Origin: Bryobacterales bacterium
GTDB lineage: Bacteria > Acidobacteriota > Terriglobia > Bryobacterales > Bryobacteraceae
Direction: 5' to 3'
DNA length: 64,000 nt
Assembly: GCA_016716385.1 (NCBI GenBank)
Contig: JADJWL010000002.1
Span: 538,390-602,389, forward strand
The notes under the pieces are model-generated. The model saw only the letters and a list, made by a program, of their open reading frames with translations. It did no database searches and was not told where the DNA came from. Made by a program: the position numbers and the translations under genes. Positions 16,335 through 26,514 of this stretch are shown in pieces. Numbering within the stretch: position 1 is the first letter of the stretch; each line of letters begins with the position of its first letter.

Positions 16335-18509
16335 GATGAACGTAGCGGAAATCGAAGCGATTGCGGGTGGCTATCACGGGGATCCCTTCCGGATCCTGGG
16401 ACCGCATCGCCAGGAGACCGCCGGTGCAGCGCAGTGGGAGATCCGGGCCTTTCTGCCCCAGGCCGAATCGGTCGAAGCCGTGACTCCCAACGGCGCTGTC
16501 CCGATGACGAAACAGCACGAACACGGCCTGTGGGTCGCGGAGCTGCCCGGCAAGCCCGAGCGCTACCGCTTGCGCGTCCAGCGCCCCGGCGGCGCCACCG
16601 AGGAGTTCGACGACGCCTACCGTTTCCCTCCGGCTTTGAGCGACTTTGATCTGCACCTGCATGCCGAAGGCTCGAATCTCGAAGTGTACCGTACCCTGGG
16701 CGCGCACATCGTCGAAGTGGACGGCGTCTCCGGCGTGCGGTTCGCCGTCTGGGCGCCCAACGCACTCGTTGTCTCGGTGATCGGGAACTTCAACGATTGG
16801 GACGCCCGAAGGCATCCCATGCGTCTGCGTTCGGGTGGTGTGTGGGAACTGTTCATCCCCGGTGTGGGTGAAGGCCTGCCGTACAAGTTCCAGGTGCGGT
16901 CCCGCTTCCAGGGCTACCAGCAGGAGAAGGCCGATCCGTTCGCTTTCGAGACCGAGATGCCGCCCAAGTCGGCGTCGGTGGTGAAGCGGCTGGACAGCTA
17001 CCAATGGGGCGATCACGAATGGATGGCCGCGCGCCCGCAACGCAACTGGCTGCGGGAACCGATGTCGGTCTACGAACTGCACATGGGGTCGTGGCTGCGG
17101 AAGCCGAACCACGATTCGTTGAGCTATCGCGAGATGGCGGTCTCGCTGGTCGAGTACTGCCAGAAGATGGGCTATACACACATCGAGCTGATGCCGATCA
17201 TGGAGCATCCGTTCTACGCGTCGTGGGGCTACCAGGTCATCGGCTACTTCGCCCCGACCGCCCGATTCGGCCCGCCGGATGACCTGAGGTTTCTCATCGA
17301 CCGCTGCCACCAGGCGGGCATCGGCGTGATCGTCGACTGGGTCCCGGCGCACTTTCCGAAGGATGCGCACGGTCTCGCCTACTTCGACGGCACCGCGCTC
17401 TACGAACACGCCGACCCGCGCCAGGGCGAGCACAGCGACTGGGGCACGCTCATCTTCAACTTCGGCCGTACCGAGGTGTGCCAGTTCCTGATCGCGAGCG
17501 CACTGTTCTGGCTGAAGGAGTATCACTTCGACGGCCTGCGCGTGGACGCCGTGGCCTCGATGCTCTATCTGGACTATTCGCGCAAGGCCGGCGAATGGAT
17601 CCCCAACCGGTACGGCGGCAATGAGAACCTGGAAGCGATTGCGTTCCTGCGCCGGTTCAACGAACTGGCGCACCGGGTGGACGGGGCGTTCACCGTGGCC
17701 GAAGAGTCGACCGCGTTCGCCGGGGTGTCGCGCCCGGTGTACCTGAACGGTCTCGGCTTCACGATGAAGTGGAACATGGGCTGGATGCACGACATGCTGG
17801 CCTACTTCGCCACCGATCCGGTCTACCGTAAGTTTCACCACAACAGCATCACGTTTAGCATGCTGTACGCGTTCACAGAGAATTTCGTGCTCCCGGTGTC
17901 GCACGACGAAGTGGTCTACGGGAAGCGGTCCGTGCTGGGCAAGATGCCAGGCGACGAGTGGCAACGCTTCGCCAACGCCCGGGCGTTCTTCGCCTACATG
18001 TACGCCCACCCGGGCAAGAAGCTGAGCTTCATGGGCGCCGAACTCGGCCAGTACGAGGAGTGGGATCACGATTCCGCCGTCCGCTGGGACCTGCTCGACC
18101 ACAAGTTTCACCACGGTCTGCACACCATGGTGCGGGATCTGAACTGGTTCTACCGAGCCCACCCCGCGCTGCACCAGGTGGACTTCCACTCGGAAGGCTT
18201 CCAATGGGTGGACTTCCATGACGCCGACGCCGCCGTCATCGCGTTTCTCCGCTTCGCCGAAGACCGGTCGAACTCGATCCTCGTGTGCTGCAACTTCACA
18301 CCGGTTGTCCGGGAAGCGTACGAATTCGGGGTTCCGCAGCCGGGTTCTACGAAGAGATCTTCAATACGGACGCGGAGCGGTATGGCGGCTCAAACGTGGG
18401 GAACGCACCGGGGGCGCTGTCCATTCCGTCGCCGAAACACGGCTACCAGCAGTCGATCCGGCTGACGCTCCCGCCGCTGGCGGTGGTCTTCCTGCGCCGC
18501 CGCGATTAG
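16333..18509 (+). pseudogene. glgB: 1,4-alpha-glucan branching enzyme GlgB, single-base frameshift near the 3' end
   Basis: The enzyme adds alpha-1,6 branches to glycogen. With the ATG at 16333 (GGAG six bases upstream) the N-terminal CBM48 domains and the GH13 barrel are intact: nucleophile D405 in DGLRVDAVASML, acid/base E457 in AEEST and D525 in SHDEVVYGKRS. After GVPQPG the frame breaks at GGG (18342-18344). The family ending (GFYEEIFNTDAERYGGSNVG and LTLPPLAVVFL) continues in the +2 frame to 18509. One missing base would restore a 725-residue protein; as it stands, the frame ends at 18465 with about 42 unrelated residues. Either a recent mutation or an assembly indel. Only the last beta domain is affected. 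Confidence 0.9.
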
Positions 18510-18553
18510 CGGCCCGCTGAACCCGGCGGCGTAACTTGCCTCGCGCGCAGCCG

Positions 18554-19045
18554 CTACTGAATCACAACCGGCAGCTTGATGTCCACGGTCTTCGGCGGGA
18601 GGCAGGAGTCGTGGTTGCAGGCCTGGTAGCGCAGCTTGCCGCTCATCATTCCCGGGCCGCTCATCGCCGTGGCCGGTGCTTCGAAGCGCGTCCTGATCGT
18701 GAAGTCACCCGTGAACACAGAGAGCGGCTTCTCGGAGAAGGCGTACTTCTCCATCACCGGCTGCGGGTAGTCAATCCCGGCGACCTTGAGCGGGCCGGTC
18801 CAGGTCAGCCGCAACGGAATCAGGTAGCTTTCCGACGGTGTATGGCTGTTCGTGTGGAAACCCTTGCCCAGCCGCGCGAGCACGGCCGCCTCCACCGCTT
18901 CACCCCGCCGCACCGAGATCTTCGCCGGCGGCTCGACCGACAACGGACCGCCGCTACTCTGCGCCCAGATGAAAGGCAGGCACACCGAAGCGCAGACCGC
19001 CAGCCTGCTTGCCCAGGAGAGATTGAATTTCCGATTCGAAGACAT
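18554..19045 (-). CDS. exported DsbD N-terminal-domain-like protein
   Basis: A 163-residue periplasmic protein. The start at 19045 gives a signal peptide (SSNRKFNLSWASRLAVCAS onward). The mature part ends in ACNHDSCLPPKTV, matching the cysteine pair motif of the N-terminal immunoglobulin-like domain of DsbD, which passes electrons to periplasmic partners. There is no DsbD membrane domain in this gene. Its start lies 92 bases inside the upstream TlpA gene, an unusually long overlap, so the pair is probably co-translated and works in one redox path. Confidence 0.78.
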   Translation of the reverse strand: MSSNRKFNLSWASRLAVCASVCLPFIWAQSSGGPLSVEPPAKISVRRGEAVEAAVLARLGKGFHTNSHTPSESYLIPLRLTWTGPLKVAGIDYPQPVMEKYAFSEKPLSVFTGDFTIRTRFEAPATAMSGPGMMSGKLRYQACNHDSCLPPKTVDIKLPVVIQ

Positions 19046-19541
19046 TCTTGCTGACCAATCCCACGTGAGTCGCGGCGATGCGGCCCTCGCGGTCAATGAT
19101 GAACGTAGTGGGCAGCGACTCCACCCCGCCGTACTGCTCGGCCGCCATATCGTCACCCTGAAGGACGCGGTAGTTCACGCCGATCTCCGTAATGAACGGC
19201 TTGATAGCGCTCCAACCGTCCTCGTCCAGCGAGACGCCGACGACCGCGAACCCGTCGTTCTTGTAGGTGCGTTCGAAATCCACGAACCACGGCATTTCCA
19301 GGCGGCACGGCCCACACCAGGTGGCCCAGAAGTTCAGCAGAACCACCTTGCCCTTGTATTCCGAAAGGCGCACGGTGCGGCCATCGGCGTCCTTGAGCGC
19401 AAACTCGGGCGCGGCCTTGCGCTGATCCTCGGCCTTGATCTTGGAGTTTGCCGCCTGCGCGGTCGTGGATGAGGTGCTGTTGCATCCAGTGGCCGACAAG
19501 GCGAGCAGGATGGCCAGAACGAAGGCCGGTCGAGTCAACAA
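18954..19541 (-). CDS. TlpA/ResA-like thioredoxin lipoprotein
   Basis: A redoxin of about 195 residues with a lipoprotein signal (FVLAILLALSATGC). The thioredoxin core shows NFWATWCGPCRLEMPWF with an intact CxxC and the loop VESLPTTFIIDREG. It should be anchored in a membrane and reduce disulfides, for example in cytochrome c assembly. No ATG fits: the start is probably TTG at 19541 (or 19538), with GGAGG about ten bases upstream. The last 30 or so residues overlap the next gene. Confidence 0.85.
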   Translation of the reverse strand: MLTRPAFVLAILLALSATGCNSTSSTTAQAANSKIKAEDQRKAAPEFALKDADGRTVRLSEYKGKVVLLNFWATWCGPCRLEMPWFVDFERTYKNDGFAVVGVSLDEDGWSAIKPFITEIGVNYRVLQGDDMAAEQYGGVESLPTTFIIDREGRIAATHVGLVSKNVFESEIQSLLGKQAGGLRFGVPAFHLGAE

Positions 19542-19567
19542 AACGGGTGCTTCCTCCCTGGTTTCAA

Positions 19568-20089
19568 TTATACCGGCAAAGTGCGCAGCAGCCCCGAAGA
19601 GCGGAACCAGGCGCGGCGGTTCCGTCTCGCCGCGTCCGGCAGGGTCCAGTCCGCATGGCGCCGGACCCCGGAACAAAGCCAGGCGAACGTATCGCAGAAG
19701 CTTTCGGCCGTATAGTCGCGCCAGACCCGGCTGCGCATCCGGCGGTCGCGGCGCGTCACGCGCTGCTTGGCCAGCGCGCTCGGCCAGCCAAGTTCGCCAG
19801 GAACCGACCGGCGGAGTTCCTGGTCAAGCAGTGTCTGGTACGACCAGCGCAGCGGATTCCCGAGCCGGGTCCAGGCAAAGTGCGCCACCTCGTGGCTCAA
19901 GATCAGGGCAAGCCGTCCGGGCCTTCGAAGCAGGGCATGGTCCAGCACGATCTCCCGTCGCCTCAGGAAACTGGCGCCGTCAATCGGCGTTCCGCGCGGG
20001 CCGCCGGACAACAAATCCCCCCGGTAGTCGTGCGGTTCCGCCACGAGGCGGACGTGAATCGGAGATCCGGTCAGCACCGGCCAGGGCAC
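19568..20089 (-). CDS. small HExxH metallopeptidase-like protein
   Basis: A 173-residue protein from a GTG start. It carries one zincin motif, HEVAH at residues 66-70 within ALILSHEVAHFAWTRLG, and a later acidic segment (DYTAESFCDTFAW) that could supply the third zinc ligand. There is no signal peptide or membrane helix. The C-terminal third is strongly basic. I do not recognise the family; a small zinc-dependent peptidase is the best reading. It lies three bases after the Gfo/Idh gene and 26 bases before the TlpA lipoprotein gene. Confidence 0.65.
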   Translation of the reverse strand: MPWPVLTGSPIHVRLVAEPHDYRGDLLSGGPRGTPIDGASFLRRREIVLDHALLRRPGRLALILSHEVAHFAWTRLGNPLRWSYQTLLDQELRRSVPGELGWPSALAKQRVTRRDRRMRSRVWRDYTAESFCDTFAWLCSGVRRHADWTLPDAARRNRRAWFRSSGLLRTLPV

Positions 20090-20092
20090 CGG

Positions 20093-21052
20093 CTACATCT
20101 CCGAGGCGCGCATCAGAGTCTCCTGCACGAGCAGGTCGTCGCGCAGAGAGACCGCGAGCGGACGGCGTTCGCGAATCGCGGCGGCCAATTCGGCGAAATC
20201 TCCTTCGTAGCGCTGGTAGCGGGGCAGATCTACAATCTGATGACCTGCCTTGTAAGGACCGGCCGGGCGGACCAGGTCGATGGCAAGCGAAGGCGGTTCG
20301 ATCGGACGCACGACCGCCGTGCCGTCACTTCCCAAAATCTCGACGAACCGGTGGCGGCCCGCGCCGGGCTGCAGGGTGGACGCCATGACGATCGCCATCG
20401 CCTGCGGATACTCCAGCACCGCGGCCGTATTGTCGGCGAGCGTATCCTCGAACGCGCCGTGCTTGCGCAGAAACGGCGTCACACGGTCGGGACGCCCCAG
20501 CAGCCGCACGGCGATGTCGATGAGATGGGCGCCCTGCTCGAACATCTGTCCGCCCCGGAACTCGGCCCACTCCGGACGGCGGTCCGGCCCGATCAGCGTA
20601 TTCATCGCCGCGCGGAACAGATAGATTCGGCCCAGCCAGCCGTTCCGCGCGGCTTCGAGCGCCCGAACGATGGCGGGATTGTAACGCCACATGTAGCCCA
20701 TCTGCAGGAGCAGATGCTTGCGCTCGGCCAGGTCGGCCATTTCGCGGAAGGCCGTGTAGGTGTCGGCCGGCGGCTTCTCCAGGTGGACGTGCTTGCCCGC
20801 TTCGAGCGCCAGGCGCCCGTGCGCGTCGTGGTCCCGCACTTCGGACTCGACCGCCACGGCTGGAATCGATGGGTCACGGAGAATCGCTTCGAGCGACAGA
20901 AAGGGCGTCTCTCCAAGGGATGCACGAACTGCCGGGCTCTGCTCCCAAACGCCGGCCAACTCCCAGTCCGGCGACTGGCGCACGACCCGGACCTTCTCGG
21001 CGCCGTGGGAATGGCTGGCGCCGATGAACGCGATGCGGATCCGGTCAACCAT
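20093..21052 (-). CDS. Gfo/Idh/MocA-family oxidoreductase
   Basis: A 319-residue NAD(P)-dependent oxidoreductase. The Rossmann start is IRIAFIGASHSHGAEKVRVV, and the EKPPADTYTAFREM segment holds the Glu-Lys-Pro motif of the family. These enzymes oxidise or reduce sugars, inositols or related compounds; the substrate cannot be read. Its ATG overlaps the stop of the upstream permease gene by eight bases, suggesting uptake and processing of the same compound. Confidence 0.88.
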   Translation of the reverse strand: MVDRIRIAFIGASHSHGAEKVRVVRQSPDWELAGVWEQSPAVRASLGETPFLSLEAILRDPSIPAVAVESEVRDHDAHGRLALEAGKHVHLEKPPADTYTAFREMADLAERKHLLLQMGYMWRYNPAIVRALEAARNGWLGRIYLFRAAMNTLIGPDRRPEWAEFRGGQMFEQGAHLIDIAVRLLGRPDRVTPFLRKHGAFEDTLADNTAAVLEYPQAMAIVMASTLQPGAGRHRFVEILGSDGTAVVRPIEPPSLAIDLVRPAGPYKAGHQIVDLPRYQRYEGDFAELAAAIRERRPLAVSLRDDLLVQETLMRASEM

Positions 21053-22088
21053 AGAGCGGCGCCACCGCCACGGCCGCCAGCCCGGCGACGAACAGGATGA
21101 ACATCAGCGTGAGAGCGTACTTCACGCGGAAGTTGGCCCCGTCGAACTCCTTCCAGACCAGCAGACCCCAAAACGCGGCGATCATCGTGGCCCCCTGGCC
21201 GAAGGCGTAGCTGACCGCGGGTCCGACCCGCGCTTCGTCTTCCGCCGCCGCGGCCACGAAGTTGGCGAACGATCCCGTGAGCCAGACGATGCCGCCCAGC
21301 CACCCCAAGGCATGGGTCTTCAGGCTGCCCTTGAGAAAGTAGTCGCGAATCTCCACGGGCGCGCCTTGGACGGGCAGGTTCATGAAGAACAGGTTGAAGA
21401 CGAACGTGGATCCGAAGATGCCAAGCGCGAAGCAAAAGCCGGCGGCGTACGGTCCGATGCCTTCCCCAAGGGTCCGGGCATGCTGAAACATCGGATAGAA
21501 CGAGCCCATCAGAACGCCGCTGGCCAGACAGAGCACGATGCCCTTCCACGGAACCCGCGGGGCCGAGGTCTTCAGCAGTCCGGCCTTGGCCCGCTCTTCC
21601 AGCAATTGCCGCTGGTGAATCCGAAACGCCAGTGCGTTGAAGACGATGGCCGCCAGTACCAGAGCCGCCCCGCCAAACAGAAGGACCGGGTTGCCCGCCG
21701 GCGTCAGGGCATACGTCCAGATCACGCCAATAACAAGCGCCAGGCCCAGACCCACCGGGAAGGCCACCGCCAGACCCGCCACCGAGACTGCGCTCACCAG
21801 CAGCATGTTCGCAAGGTTAAACACGATGCCCGACAGGCCGGCGAACCCGATATTCCGCTTGCCCGTCTGCATCATGTCGTCCACAAACAGGAACCCGTCA
21901 AAGCCCAGCGAACCGAACGTGAAGACGCCGACGGTAGCCGCCAGCATCACGCCGAACGCAAAATCGAAGTAGTAGAGCTCAAAACGCCATTTGGGCGCCA
22001 TTTTGAGCGTATTGGCCCAGGAGCCCCAGCAAAACATGCTCAGAACGAGGAGCATCAACGTGAAGAAATACGTCTGTGGGAGTATCAT
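21045..22088 (-). CDS. DMT/GRP-type sugar permease
   Basis: A 347-residue protein with about ten hydrophobic helices and no signal peptide. The opening (LMLLVLSMFCWGSWANTLKMA) and the repeated GxxxA-rich helices resemble the GRP sugar-uptake and ureide-permease branches of the drug/metabolite transporter superfamily. It overlaps the Gfo/Idh gene, which supports a sugar or sugar-derivative substrate. It heads a five-gene minus-strand run and is divergent from pdxR, with about 90 bases between the starts. Confidence 0.78.
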   Translation of the reverse strand: MILPQTYFFTLMLLVLSMFCWGSWANTLKMAPKWRFELYYFDFAFGVMLAATVGVFTFGSLGFDGFLFVDDMMQTGKRNIGFAGLSGIVFNLANMLLVSAVSVAGLAVAFPVGLGLALVIGVIWTYALTPAGNPVLLFGGAALVLAAIVFNALAFRIHQRQLLEERAKAGLLKTSAPRVPWKGIVLCLASGVLMGSFYPMFQHARTLGEGIGPYAAGFCFALGIFGSTFVFNLFFMNLPVQGAPVEIRDYFLKGSLKTHALGWLGGIVWLTGSFANFVAAAAEDEARVGPAVSYAFGQGATMIAAFWGLLVWKEFDGANFRVKYALTLMFILFVAGLAAVAVAPLYG

Positions 22089-22177
22089 CGGCGCCCGGAA
22101 CCCGGAAAAGCCGAGAGTACAACGCCTGGATGCGGGGAGTCAATGCAAATCCGACCCCTCCCGCCAGGAGAAGTTGC

Positions 22178-23686
22178 ATGACTCGGCCAATATGGTATGC
22201 TTGGCTTACCGAGGTGTTTCGCGATTTCCATCTCGACCCGGTCTCCCCAGTCCCGCTGTACCGGCAGGTCTTTGATCGCTTCAGCCATTTGATCCATTCG
22301 GGAGAATTGGCCCATGGAGACCGCCTGCCCGCCACGCGGGATCTCGCGGCGCAGCTCGGTCTGAACCGCGGGACCGTGGCCGCCGCGTACGCCCTTCTCG
22401 AATCAGAGGGTTTGATCTCGGGCCATGTAGGACGGGGGAGCTTCGTGCTCGGACCGAAGCCGTCAGCCGGACTGTCCTGGAGCAGCCTGCTTGCGGCATG
22501 GGACGGTGCCGGGCCGGCGGCCCCTCCACCGCCGGCGAGCGACGTCATCAGTTTCGAATCCTCGCGCCCGGCCGGAGAGATGTTCCCGCTGGACGAGTTT
22601 GCCGAGACCTGCGGCGAGGTGACGCGCGGAGCGGATCGCGCCGCCGTCCTGCAACTCGGTTCGCCCTTCGGGTTCGGACCCTTGCGGCAATGGCTGATCG
22701 AAGAAATGCGCCGTTCCGGCGCGTGGCGCGACGGCGACGACCTGATCGTCACCAGTGGTTGCCAGCAAGCCCTGGATCTTCTGGTCCGTGTGCTGATGGG
22801 AACCCCGGAGGGCGCCACGGTGGCGCTGGAGGACCCCGTCTATCCGGGGGCGCGCAATCTGTTCGCCCGCGCCGGTGTGCGCATGGCAGGCGTCCCGGTG
22901 GGCCCCGACGGCCTGGACCTGGCGGCGCTGGAGCGGGTTCTGGCGCAGGAACGGCCCCGGATCGCCCTCGTCACCCCGAACTTTCAGAACCCAACCGGCT
23001 TGACCTTACCCCTGCCAGCGCGGCGCGACCTGATCGCCATGGCGCGCAACGCCGGTTGTGTGCTGGTGGAAAACGACGTGTACGGCGATCTCCGCTACTG
23101 GGGCGAACCCGAGCCATCGCTGAAAGCACTCGACGATGGGGCGCTGACCGTACAAATTCGCAGTTTCTCGAAAGTGGCGTTTCCCGGGCTGCGCGTGGGA
23201 TGGGCCGCCGGACCGCGTCCCCTGATCGCGCGCATGGCCGAGGCGAAACTGCTGGCCGACCTGCATACCGACCACCTGTCCCAGGCGGTCCTGCTGCGAT
23301 TTGCGGAATCGGGACGGCTGGCGGCGCACATCGCACGTGTGCTCAACGTGGGACGGGAGAGGTTGGAGGCGGTGCTGGACGCGTGCGCGAAGCACCTGCC
23401 CGACGGCGCGTCCTGGACGCGGCCGGAGGGAGGCATGAATCTCTGGGTGAATCTGCCGCGCCCGCTCGACGCCGCGGCGCTGCTGCCTGCCGCGCGGCGC
23501 GCGGGCGTGAGTTACCTGCCGGGACATTGCTTCGCCGTGTCGCGCCAGGAGCCGGGCGGATTCCGGTTGAGCTTCGCCGGGTTGGAACCGGAGCAGATCC
23601 ATCGTGGCGTCGGGCTGCTGGGAGCAGTCTGCGCCGAGGAGTTCAGCCGGGAGCGCCACGATGAGACCGCTCCGGCGATTGTGTAG
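22178..23686 (+). CDS. pdxR: MocR-type regulator PdxR
   Basis: A 502-residue protein: an N-terminal GntR-type winged helix (LYRQVFDRFSHLIHSGELAHGDRLPATRDLA, then LGLNRGTVAAAY) and a fold-type-I aminotransferase-like domain with the PLP lysine in SFSKVAFPGLRVGW. MocR proteins sense PLP, and those next to pdxS/pdxT usually activate PLP synthesis. The start at 22178 is fixed by AGGAG seven bases upstream. Here the regulator is in line with pdxS, 30 bases away, rather than divergent as in many Actinobacteria and Firmicutes. Confidence 0.92.
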   Translation: MTRPIWYAWLTEVFRDFHLDPVSPVPLYRQVFDRFSHLIHSGELAHGDRLPATRDLAAQLGLNRGTVAAAYALLESEGLISGHVGRGSFVLGPKPSAGLSWSSLLAAWDGAGPAAPPPPASDVISFESSRPAGEMFPLDEFAETCGEVTRGADRAAVLQLGSPFGFGPLRQWLIEEMRRSGAWRDGDDLIVTSGCQQALDLLVRVLMGTPEGATVALEDPVYPGARNLFARAGVRMAGVPVGPDGLDLAALERVLAQERPRIALVTPNFQNPTGLTLPLPARRDLIAMARNAGCVLVENDVYGDLRYWGEPEPSLKALDDGALTVQIRSFSKVAFPGLRVGWAAGPRPLIARMAEAKLLADLHTDHLSQAVLLRFAESGRLAAHIARVLNVGRERLEAVLDACAKHLPDGASWTRPEGGMNLWVNLPRPLDAAALLPAARRAGVSYLPGHCFAVSRQEPGGFRLSFAGLEPEQIHRGVGLLGAVCAEEFSRERHDETAPAIV

Positions 23687-23716
23687 GATACGTAGAATTC
23701 TGGGGAGGTAGAAGCA

Positions 23717-24594
<878 letters not shown>

Positions 24595-24601
<7 letters not shown>

Positions 24602-25191
24602 CGCTCGCCGGCATCCTCGCCTTGCAGGGCGGCTTCGAGGCGCATGAGCGCATGCTGGCGCGCCTCGGAGCCCGCACCCGCCAGGTCCGCCTGGCCGCCG
24701 ATTTCGAAGGTCTCGACGGCCTCATCATTCCGGGCGGCGAAAGCACGACTATGTGGAAGCTGCTCCACGAGGAGAACCTCGTAGAGCCACTGCGGGCGTT
24801 CGTCGCGTCAAAGCCCGTCTTCGGCACGTGCGCCGGCGCCATCCTGCTCGCCAGCAAGGTCACGCATCCGGACCAGGAAGCCTTGTGCGCCATGGACTAC
24901 ACAGCCGTGCGCAACGCCTATGGCCGCCAGATCGACAGCCGTGTGACCGTTCTGACGCCGGAGCCGGAATTCGAGGACCGCACGGAGCCAGGCGACCTCG
25001 AAGCCGTATTCATCCGCGCGCCGATTCTGCGCGACTTGGGCGACGGGGTCACGGTGCTGGCGCGATATCTCGACGATCCCGTTCTGGTGGAGCAGGGGCC
25101 GTATCTCGCGGCGGCGTTCCACCCCGAGTTGACCGACGACCCGCGGGTCCATAGCCTGTTCCTGGGCAAGCTCGGCCACGCAACGGGATGA
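24595..25191 (+). CDS. pdxT: pyridoxal 5'-phosphate synthase glutaminase subunit PdxT
   Basis: A 198-residue class-I glutaminase that frees ammonia for PdxS. The triad is visible: nucleophile C79 in FGTCAGAILLA, and the His/Glu pair in AAFHPELTDD near the end. The glycine loop IPGGESTTMWKLL is also typical. It starts inside the pdxS 3' end and its own stop overlaps the next gene (ATGA). Confidence 0.96.
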
Positions 25192-25583
25192 AGAAGAAGG
25201 TCGGCTTCGTTTGTGTCGGGAACGCCTGCCGGAGCCAGATGGCCGAGGGGTTCGCCCGCGCCTATGGATCTGAGGCGATGGAGATCCACTCGGCCGGCCT
25301 GTACCCGGCGCTCTCATCGATCCCGGAGCAGACCATCCGGACGATGGCGGAGAAAGGGATCGACGTCAGCGCACAGTTCCCGAAAGACTACCGGGTCTAT
25401 CCGGCAGGCTTCTTCGACCTGGTGATCAACATGAGCGGCCTGCCGTTGCGTGCCGCCTGCGAAGTGCGCGCATGGCAGGTGGACGATCCGTACGGTTCGG
25501 GAGACAGAGTTTATCGGAGAGTGCGGGACGAGATCGAGATCCTGGTGCAAGACCTGGTGCGGGAGTTAGAGACCAAGCCATGA
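25188..25583 (+). CDS. low-molecular-weight protein-tyrosine-phosphatase/ArsC-family protein
   Basis: A 131-residue protein with the P-loop C9-V-G-N-A-C-R15 (CVGNACRSQMAEGFAR) and a later DDPYGSG holding the general-acid aspartate. These mark the fold shared by LMW phosphatases and thioredoxin-type arsenate reductases. The thioredoxin-linked ArsC would need two more cysteines in a C-terminal pair; only one later cysteine is seen (AACEVRAW), so a phosphatase or a glutaredoxin-independent variant is more likely. It is tied by four-base overlaps to pdxT and to the dehydrogenase gene, which is not a usual setting. Confidence 0.82.
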   Translation: MKKKVGFVCVGNACRSQMAEGFARAYGSEAMEIHSAGLYPALSSIPEQTIRTMAEKGIDVSAQFPKDYRVYPAGFFDLVINMSGLPLRAACEVRAWQVDDPYGSGDRVYRRVRDEIEILVQDLVRELETKP

Positions 25584-26494
25584 GCACCGTGATTCTGGTA
25601 GGCAATATCGCCCGCTGCGGACGGCCCGTCCTGGAGCGGGAACTGGGCCCTGCCTGGACGTTCCTCGACTACCCCTGCGACCTGTCCGCGGCGGACGTGG
25701 TCATCGGCGGCCCGGTCACGACCGAGATGATTGCCGCGATGCCGCGGTTGCGCCTCGTACACTCCCCCGGAGCGGGATACGAAACCATCGCGCTCGATGC
25801 CCTGCCTCGGGGCGTCCCCGTCTGCAATGTCTATCACCACGAATCCGCGATCGCCGAGCACGTGCTGATGGTGATGCTGGCCCTGGACCGGGGACTCATC
25901 GCACAGGACCGGCAGTTGCGCAACGGACGGTGGGAAGGAAGCTGCGTCACCGGACCGCCGCTGGCCCGGGAACTGGCAGGCCGCACGCTCGGCGTCGTGG
26001 GACTCGGCCACATCGGGCGATCGTCGGCCCGCCTGGCCGAAGCATTTGGCATGGCGACGCACGGTATCGGGAGCCGCCACCAGCGCTCAGACCTCGAGCG
26101 GCTGCTCGCAAGCTCGGATTTCGTGCTGATCTCCTGCCCGCTGAGCCCGCGCACCAGGGGTCTGATCGGAATGGCGGAGCTGAGACTGATGCGTCCGGAA
26201 GCCTGCCTGATCAACGTCGCCCGCGGACCGGTTGTCGACGAGGACGCGCTCTACGAAGCCTTGCGTAAGCGCGGCATCCGTGGCGCGGCCCTCGACGTGT
26301 GGTATCAATACCCGCGCGACGGCCGGCCGAAACTTCCCAGCGACCTTCCCTTTCACGAACTCGACAACGTCATCCTGACACCGCACAGCTCCGGCTGGAC
26401 CGAACAGGTGCTGGAACACCGCTTCCGGGACGTTGCCGCGAACCTCCGCCGGCTTGATGCGGGGGAGCCATTGGTCAACATGATCCACCGCTAG
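25580..26494 (+). CDS. D-isomer-specific 2-hydroxyacid dehydrogenase
   Basis: A 304-residue NAD(P)-dependent enzyme. The ATG at 25580 overlaps the stop of the phosphatase gene (ATGA). The dinucleotide fold is LGVVGLGHIGRSSARLA; the catalytic Arg is in INVARGPVVDEDAL and the His in ILTPHSSGWTEQ. It is shorter than PdxB (4-phosphoerythronate dehydrogenase, about 380), so a PdxB role is unlikely although it sits in a PLP cluster; a glyoxylate/hydroxypyruvate reductase type is the closest reading. Confidence 0.88.
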   Translation: MSTVILVGNIARCGRPVLERELGPAWTFLDYPCDLSAADVVIGGPVTTEMIAAMPRLRLVHSPGAGYETIALDALPRGVPVCNVYHHESAIAEHVLMVMLALDRGLIAQDRQLRNGRWEGSCVTGPPLARELAGRTLGVVGLGHIGRSSARLAEAFGMATHGIGSRHQRSDLERLLASSDFVLISCPLSPRTRGLIGMAELRLMRPEACLINVARGPVVDEDALYEALRKRGIRGAALDVWYQYPRDGRPKLPSDLPFHELDNVILTPHSSGWTEQVLEHRFRDVAANLRRLDAGEPLVNMIHR

Positions 26495-26502
26495 CGCCGC
26501 GC

Positions 26503-26508
26503 TACCAT
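26503..26508 (+). promoter_or_regulatory. candidate -10 box directly before the peptidase gene
   Basis: TACCAT ends six bases before the ATG at 26515, and no ribosome site lies between. If used, the transcript would start at the ATG itself. The match to a -10 is partial. Confidence 0.25.
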
Positions 26509-26514
26509 GGCCGG

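Noticed and set aside
25188..25583. Confident arsenate reductase ArsC
   Set aside because: The extra cysteine pair of thioredoxin-linked ArsC is not seen and there are no other ars genes nearby, so only the shared fold is claimed.
25580..26494. PdxB (4-phosphoerythronate dehydrogenase)
   Set aside because: The protein is about 75 residues too short and the organism uses PdxS/PdxT, which does not need PdxB.
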